A stretch of 64,000 nucleotides of DNA. Source: Gemmatimonadota bacterium. Its GTDB lineage: Bacteria; Gemmatimonadota; Gemmatimonadetes; Gemmatimonadales; Gemmatimonadaceae. Under the pieces are notes generated by a model. The model was not told the DNA's origin. It saw nothing but the letters and a program-made list of their open reading frames with translations, and made no database searches. The translations under genes were made by a program, and so were the position numbers. Below, one piece after another: positions 60,857-64,000 of this stretch; within the stretch, counting starts at the first letter, position 1; every line of letters begins with the position of its first letter. The stretch covers positions 1-64,000 of the forward strand of contig BJHH01000006.1 of NCBI GenBank assembly GCA_014192065.1, given 5' to 3'.

Positions 60857-61609
60857 GTGAAGATCGCCGTTTGCATCAAGCGAGTGCCCGACCAGGACGT
60901 GCGGTTCAAGATCGCCGTTGGTGGCAAGTCCGTTGACGAAACGGGCCTCAAGTTCGACATGAGCGATTTCGATGGCTACGCTGTCGAGGTCGCGATCCAG
61001 CTCACCGAAAAGGCTGCGGCCGGCGAAGTGACGGTCGTGTCGGTGGGCCCCGATGCCGTCCAGGAGACTCTGCGTAAGGCGCTCTCGATGGGCGCCCACC
61101 GCGCAGTACAGCTCAAGCTCGACACGCCAGTGCACGATGGAGCTGCCATCGCGGCGGCCCTCGCCGCGGAACTCCAGGATGGCGGCTACGATCTCGTGCT
61201 CACCGGCCGCATGGCGGTCGACACGCAAAACCGATCAGTCGGTGCGCATCTCGCCGAACGCCTCGGACGTCCGTACATCGGAGCGATCAGCAAACTCGAA
61301 GTGGACGGCGGCACGGTGAAGGCGCGGCGTGAACTCGAAGGCGCGTACGAGCTGGTCGAATGTGCATTGCCGGCGGTGCTCTCGATCGACGAAGGAATCG
61401 CCCGTGCGCGGTACCCTTCACTGAAGGGGATCATGGCCGCGAAAAAGAAGCCGATGGATGTGCGGCCGGCGCAGATCGGCGCGCAGCATTACGTCCTCGA
61501 TCTGCTCGCCTTGCCCCCCGAACGGGCCGCGGGTCGAATCATTGGTGAGGGGCCGGGCGCCGTGCCCGAACTCGTCCGTCTCCTCAAGGAAGAGGCGAAA
61601 GTCCTGTGA
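60857..61609 (+). CDS. etfB: Electron transfer flavoprotein subunit beta
   Basis: This is the small subunit of the soluble ETF that collects electrons from acyl-CoA dehydrogenases. It has 250 residues from GTG 60857. KIAVCIKRVPDQD, FDMSDFDGYAVEVAIQL, VLTGRMAVDTQNRSVG and PYIGAISKLEVDGG match the family. The C-terminal PAQIG and LALPP fit too. An in-frame start 30 bp earlier (60827) adds residues unlike the family. The stop overlaps etfA (GTGA), so the two are translated together. Confidence 0.93.
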   Translation: MKIAVCIKRVPDQDVRFKIAVGGKSVDETGLKFDMSDFDGYAVEVAIQLTEKAAAGEVTVVSVGPDAVQETLRKALSMGAHRAVQLKLDTPVHDGAAIAAALAAELQDGGYDLVLTGRMAVDTQNRSVGAHLAERLGRPYIGAISKLEVDGGTVKARRELEGAYELVECALPAVLSIDEGIARARYPSLKGIMAAKKKPMDVRPAQIGAQHYVLDLLALPPERAAGRIIGEGPGAVPELVRLLKEEAKVL

Positions 61610-62592
61610 GCAACGGAACCAACGTCCTCGCGTTCGCCGAATCGCGATTGGGCAATATTCGGCGTGCATCGCTTGAGACGGTCACGGCCGCCCGCCGGGT
61701 TGCCGACCAGACGGGTGGACAGGTGCACGCGCTGATCGCGGGCGCCCCTGGCATCGCGGTTCACGCCGCCAAGCTTGCCGCCCACGGAGCGGACGTCGTG
61801 CTCGTGATCGAGCACGACGGGTTCACCCACTACAACCCCGAGGCGCTGGCGGCAACGCTCGCCGCCCGCATCGCTACCGGGTATCGGGCAGCCTTCTTTG
61901 CCGCCAGCGCGCAGGGGCACGACCTCGTCGCGCGCACGGCGGCCACGCTCGGCGTTTCGTATGCCTCCGACGTGACGGAGTTCGTGGTCGACGGGAATAC
62001 GGTCACCGTGAAACATCCCGGCTACACGAACAAGGTCATCCAGGCGTTCTCGCTCACGGCCACTCCGGCGATCATTTCACTGCGTGCCGGTGCCGTGCTA
62101 CCGATGGAAAATGCCAAGGCGGGCGCTGTCGAGGCGATCACCAGCGCCATCGATCCGGCGTCGGCGCGCGTGAAGGTGACGGCCACTGAGCCGTCGGGTG
62201 GCGCGAAGCTCGACTTAGGCGAAGCGCCCGTGATCATCAGCGGCGGCCGCGGCCTCAAGGAAGCCGCGAACTTCTTCCTGGTGGAGGATCTCGCGGCGGC
62301 GTTCGGCAACGCGGCCGTCGGTGCCACACGCGCGGTGACCGACGACGGATGGCGACCGCACTCAGACCAGATCGGCCAGACCGGGCGGCTTGTGAGCCCA
62401 GACCTGTACGTGGCATGTGGCATCTCTGGTGCGATCCAGCATCTTGCCGGCATGCGCACGGCCAAGACCATTGTGGCGATCAACAAGGACCGCGAAGCAC
62501 CGATCTTCAAAGTGGCCGACTACGGAATTGTTGGCGACGTGCTCCAGATATTGCCGGTACTGACCGAAGCCGTGAAGCAGGCCAAGGGCTAG
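61606..62592 (+). CDS. etfA: Electron transfer flavoprotein subunit alpha
   Basis: This is the FAD-carrying large subunit. It has 328 residues. The C-terminal domain has ISGGRGLKEAANF, the GATRAVTDDGWRPHSDQIGQTGRLVSP FAD-binding block and VACGISGAIQHLAGM. GTG 61606 overlaps the etfB stop. Two hairpins follow the stop, the second of terminator form. The membrane Fe-S gene starts 88 bp later and may be partly uncoupled from it. Confidence 0.94.
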   Translation: MSNGTNVLAFAESRLGNIRRASLETVTAARRVADQTGGQVHALIAGAPGIAVHAAKLAAHGADVVLVIEHDGFTHYNPEALAATLAARIATGYRAAFFAASAQGHDLVARTAATLGVSYASDVTEFVVDGNTVTVKHPGYTNKVIQAFSLTATPAIISLRAGAVLPMENAKAGAVEAITSAIDPASARVKVTATEPSGGAKLDLGEAPVIISGGRGLKEAANFFLVEDLAAAFGNAAVGATRAVTDDGWRPHSDQIGQTGRLVSPDLYVACGISGAIQHLAGMRTAKTIVAINKDREAPIFKVADYGIVGDVLQILPVLTEAVKQAKG

Positions 62593-62597
62593 CTCAA

Positions 62598-62625
62598 CCC
62601 GAATCGCGCGCCGGCGCGATTCGGG
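62598..62625 (+). terminator. Hairpin after etfA
   Basis: CCCGAATCGCGC and its complement enclose a GCCG loop: 12 bp perfect, 5 bp after the etfA stop. It lacks a T-run but abuts the terminator at 62627. Confidence 0.6.
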
Positions 62626-62626
62626 G

Positions 62627-62648
62627 AATCCGGACCATCCGGATTTTT
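62627..62648 (+). terminator. Intrinsic terminator after etfA
   Basis: AATCCGG pairs with CCGGATT around ACCAT and is followed by TTT. The stem is short; with the preceding hairpin it could reduce read-through into the downstream Fe-S gene. Confidence 0.6.
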
Positions 62649-62679
62649 CCGATTCAACCGATAGGGTCGAGACACCAGC

Positions 62680-64000
62680 TTGACGCTCGTCAACGTTGTC
62701 TTTGCGCTGATAGTGGTCGCCGCGTTCGGGCTCTTTGCCTGGAACGTGCAGCGTCTCGTCCTCACACTCCGGCTGGGGCGCCTCGACGATTCTCGGGCGA
62801 ATGCGCCCATCGCGCGACTCTCGAACCTGCTGCAGATCGGAATCTTCCAACGGAAGATCTTCCGCGACTCCGTGGCCGGGCCGATGCACGCCGCGATTTT
62901 TTGGGGTTTCTGCGTGCTGACGGCCGGGACGGTTGAGTTCCTTGTCGCCGGAGTGTTCCGTGGGTTCTCGTATGAGACGTTCGTGCCGTACGGGCTCTTC
63001 CGGTTCTACACGATCAACCAGGACGTGTGGGGCGCGCTGGTGCTTGGCGCGGTCGGCATGGCGCTTACTCGGCGGCTGACGAAACGCGTGAAGCGGCTGA
63101 TGGGCGCCGAGACGCACCCAAACGACCCGCTCCTGATCCTGTCGTGGATCGCTGCGCTGATGGCGACGATGTTCGCGGACGAAGCGTTGGCGATGGTCGC
63201 GCATCCCGAATTTGCAGTGCCGACGCTTCGGCCAATCTCGTACCTGCTGTCGCGCCTGCTCGTCGCCGTACCGGCCGAGGCGGCGGCGAATGCCGAACTC
63301 CTGATCTGGTTCGCGCACGCGGGACTGGTGCTCGGGTTTCTCAATTACCTGCCGTATTCCAAACACCTGCACGTCGTCGTGTCGCTGCCCAACGTACTGC
63401 TCTCCAACACGAGCGGTCCCGGCAAGATCGGCGTGATGTCCCCGATGGATCTCGAGGGCGACGTCGAAGTGTTTGGGGCGAAGGACGTCGACCAGCTCTC
63501 GTGGAAGTCGTTGCTCGACGGCTTTGCCTGCACCGAATGCGGACGCTGCACGAGTGTCTGTCCGGCGCACATCACCGGCAAGCTGCTCAGTCCACGTAAG
63601 ATCATGATCAATGTTCGCGAGCGGGCGGATGAGCTCGCGGCGATCCACGGTGTTGGACTGCTTGGCCGCGCGCGCGCTACCGGACTCGGCGGACTCGCGG
63701 TTCAGGGCGCCGAGCTGGCGACGGGCGTGGTCGACGCCCAGCCGCGCTCGCTCCTCGACACCTTCATTACGGAAGAGGAGCTTTGGGCGTGCACGTCGTG
63801 CCGCGCGTGTGTGCACGAATGTCCAGTCTCGATTGACCAGCTTTCGGTCATCAATGAGATGCGCCGCAACCTCGTGCTCAGCGAGTCGCGATTCCCCGAA
63901 GAGATCATGCCCGCATTCGAGTCGATGGAACAACGGGGATCGCCCTGGGCGTTCGATCCGTCGGACCGTGCGAAGTGGGCGGACGGGTTGGATATCCCGA
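62680..64000 (+). CDS. Membrane iron-sulfur oxidoreductase, ETF:menaquinone oxidoreductase type, 3' end cut
   Basis: 440 codons lie in the window; the gene runs off the end. The start is TTG 62680 (after a stop in frame at 62662); no ATG lies near. About five hydrophobic spans (about 1-250) resemble a NarI-type b-heme or quinone domain, with VVFALIVVAAFGLFAWNVQRL first. Then come two 4Fe-4S motifs, C284/287/290/294 (CTECGRCTSVCP) and C371/374/377/381 (CTSCRACVHECP). CCG domains should follow beyond the edge. Members of this family downstream of etfBA serve as ETF:(methyl)menaquinone oxidoreductase, passing beta-oxidation electrons to the quinone pool. Confidence 0.82.
   Translation, partial: MTLVNVVFALIVVAAFGLFAWNVQRLVLTLRLGRLDDSRANAPIARLSNLLQIGIFQRKIFRDSVAGPMHAAIFWGFCVLTAGTVEFLVAGVFRGFSYETFVPYGLFRFYTINQDVWGALVLGAVGMALTRRLTKRVKRLMGAETHPNDPLLILSWIAALMATMFADEALAMVAHPEFAVPTLRPISYLLSRLLVAVPAEAAANAELLIWFAHAGLVLGFLNYLPYSKHLHVVVSLPNVLLSNTSGPGKIGVMSPMDLEGDVEVFGAKDVDQLSWKSLLDGFACTECGRCTSVCPAHITGKLLSPRKIMINVRERADELAAIHGVGLLGRARATGLGGLAVQGAELATGVVDAQPRSLLDTFITEEELWACTSCRACVHECPVSIDQLSVINEMRRNLVLSESRFPEEIMPAFESMEQRGSPWAFDPSDRAKWADGLDIP

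Noticed and set aside
62362-63933. 523-codon minus-strand frame opposite etfA end and the Fe-S gene
   Set aside because: The plus strand shows Fe-S motifs and membrane spans in one frame to the window end; the minus frame is a shadow.

Overview
The window reads as a high-GC, Gram-negative chromosome segment, most likely from the phylum Gemmatimonadota. This is an inference. The grounds are GC-rich coding DNA together with two SusC/SusD outer-membrane pairs (otherwise typical of low-GC Bacteroidota), several carboxypeptidase-regulatory/plug proteins, Ile/Val-type gene neighbourhoods not found in Proteobacteria, and frequent GTG/TTG starts. I saw no rRNA, tRNA, CRISPR array, prophage or complete classical insertion sequence.

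Positions 1-15700 are housekeeping. They hold the end of a family 2 glycosyltransferase, aroC-aroK (shikimate pathway), topA with an unusual basic N-terminal tail, an O/P-type porin, trmFO, a deoxynucleoside kinase, a XerC/D recombinase, a PLP threonine dehydratase, hslV-hslU, a class I aminotransferase, argF, a Bcp peroxiredoxin and a secreted protein of unknown function. The order topA-trmFO-xerC-hslV-hslU is the one known from Firmicutes, but here it is interrupted by extra genes.

Positions 16100-21400 hold gcvT followed 6 bp later by a sigma-54 activator whose receiver lacks the phosphorylatable Asp, a small membrane protein, a MoxR ATPase with a short tandem repeat at its 3' end, and a secreted jelly-roll-like protein. 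Positions 21400-25130 are the Fo half of ATP synthase (atpZ-like, atpI-like, atpB, atpE, atpF, atpH). A 22-bp palindrome overlaps the promoter, GC-rich hairpins lie on both sides of atpE, and the F1 genes atpA/G/D/C do not follow.

Positions 25200-30900 are a SusC-SusD-DUF4397 lipoprotein operon behind a near-consensus sigma-70 promoter. Positions 31000-35900 hold a YaeQ protein, an ABC-F ATPase, a secreted amidohydrolase and a small secreted protein. Positions 35900-44200 hold a second SusC/SusD pair (minus strand), divergent from two exported proteins that join carboxypeptidase-regulatory domains to a barrel-less plug-like end with a matching Cys pair.

Positions 44250-53500 are carbohydrate and nucleotide-sugar genes: a 4Fe-4S protein, a cupin, an NDP-sugar pyrophosphorylase, a Tat-exported GH109-like oxidoreductase/glycosidase, a sodium:solute symporter, a second nucleotidyltransferase, a galactokinase-like GHMP kinase with an altered sugar signature, and an MFS transporter. 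Together they suggest sugar release, uptake, 1-phosphorylation and NDP activation (inference). Between the GH109 gene and the symporter sits a 508-bp unit: one degenerate GxxExxY-family gene enclosed by 52-bp imperfect inverted repeats (18 bp perfect at the outer ends). This is the most element-like object in the window.

Positions 53490-64000 hold cstA with ybdD/yjiX (pyruvate or peptide uptake), an NAD-type isocitrate dehydrogenase, a metallophosphoesterase, a SprT-like metalloprotein, a glutaryl-CoA-dehydrogenase-like enzyme, an SDR, etfB-etfA and the start of a membrane Fe-S protein of the ETF:menaquinone oxidoreductase type. The last group forms an acyl-CoA oxidation to quinone electron route.
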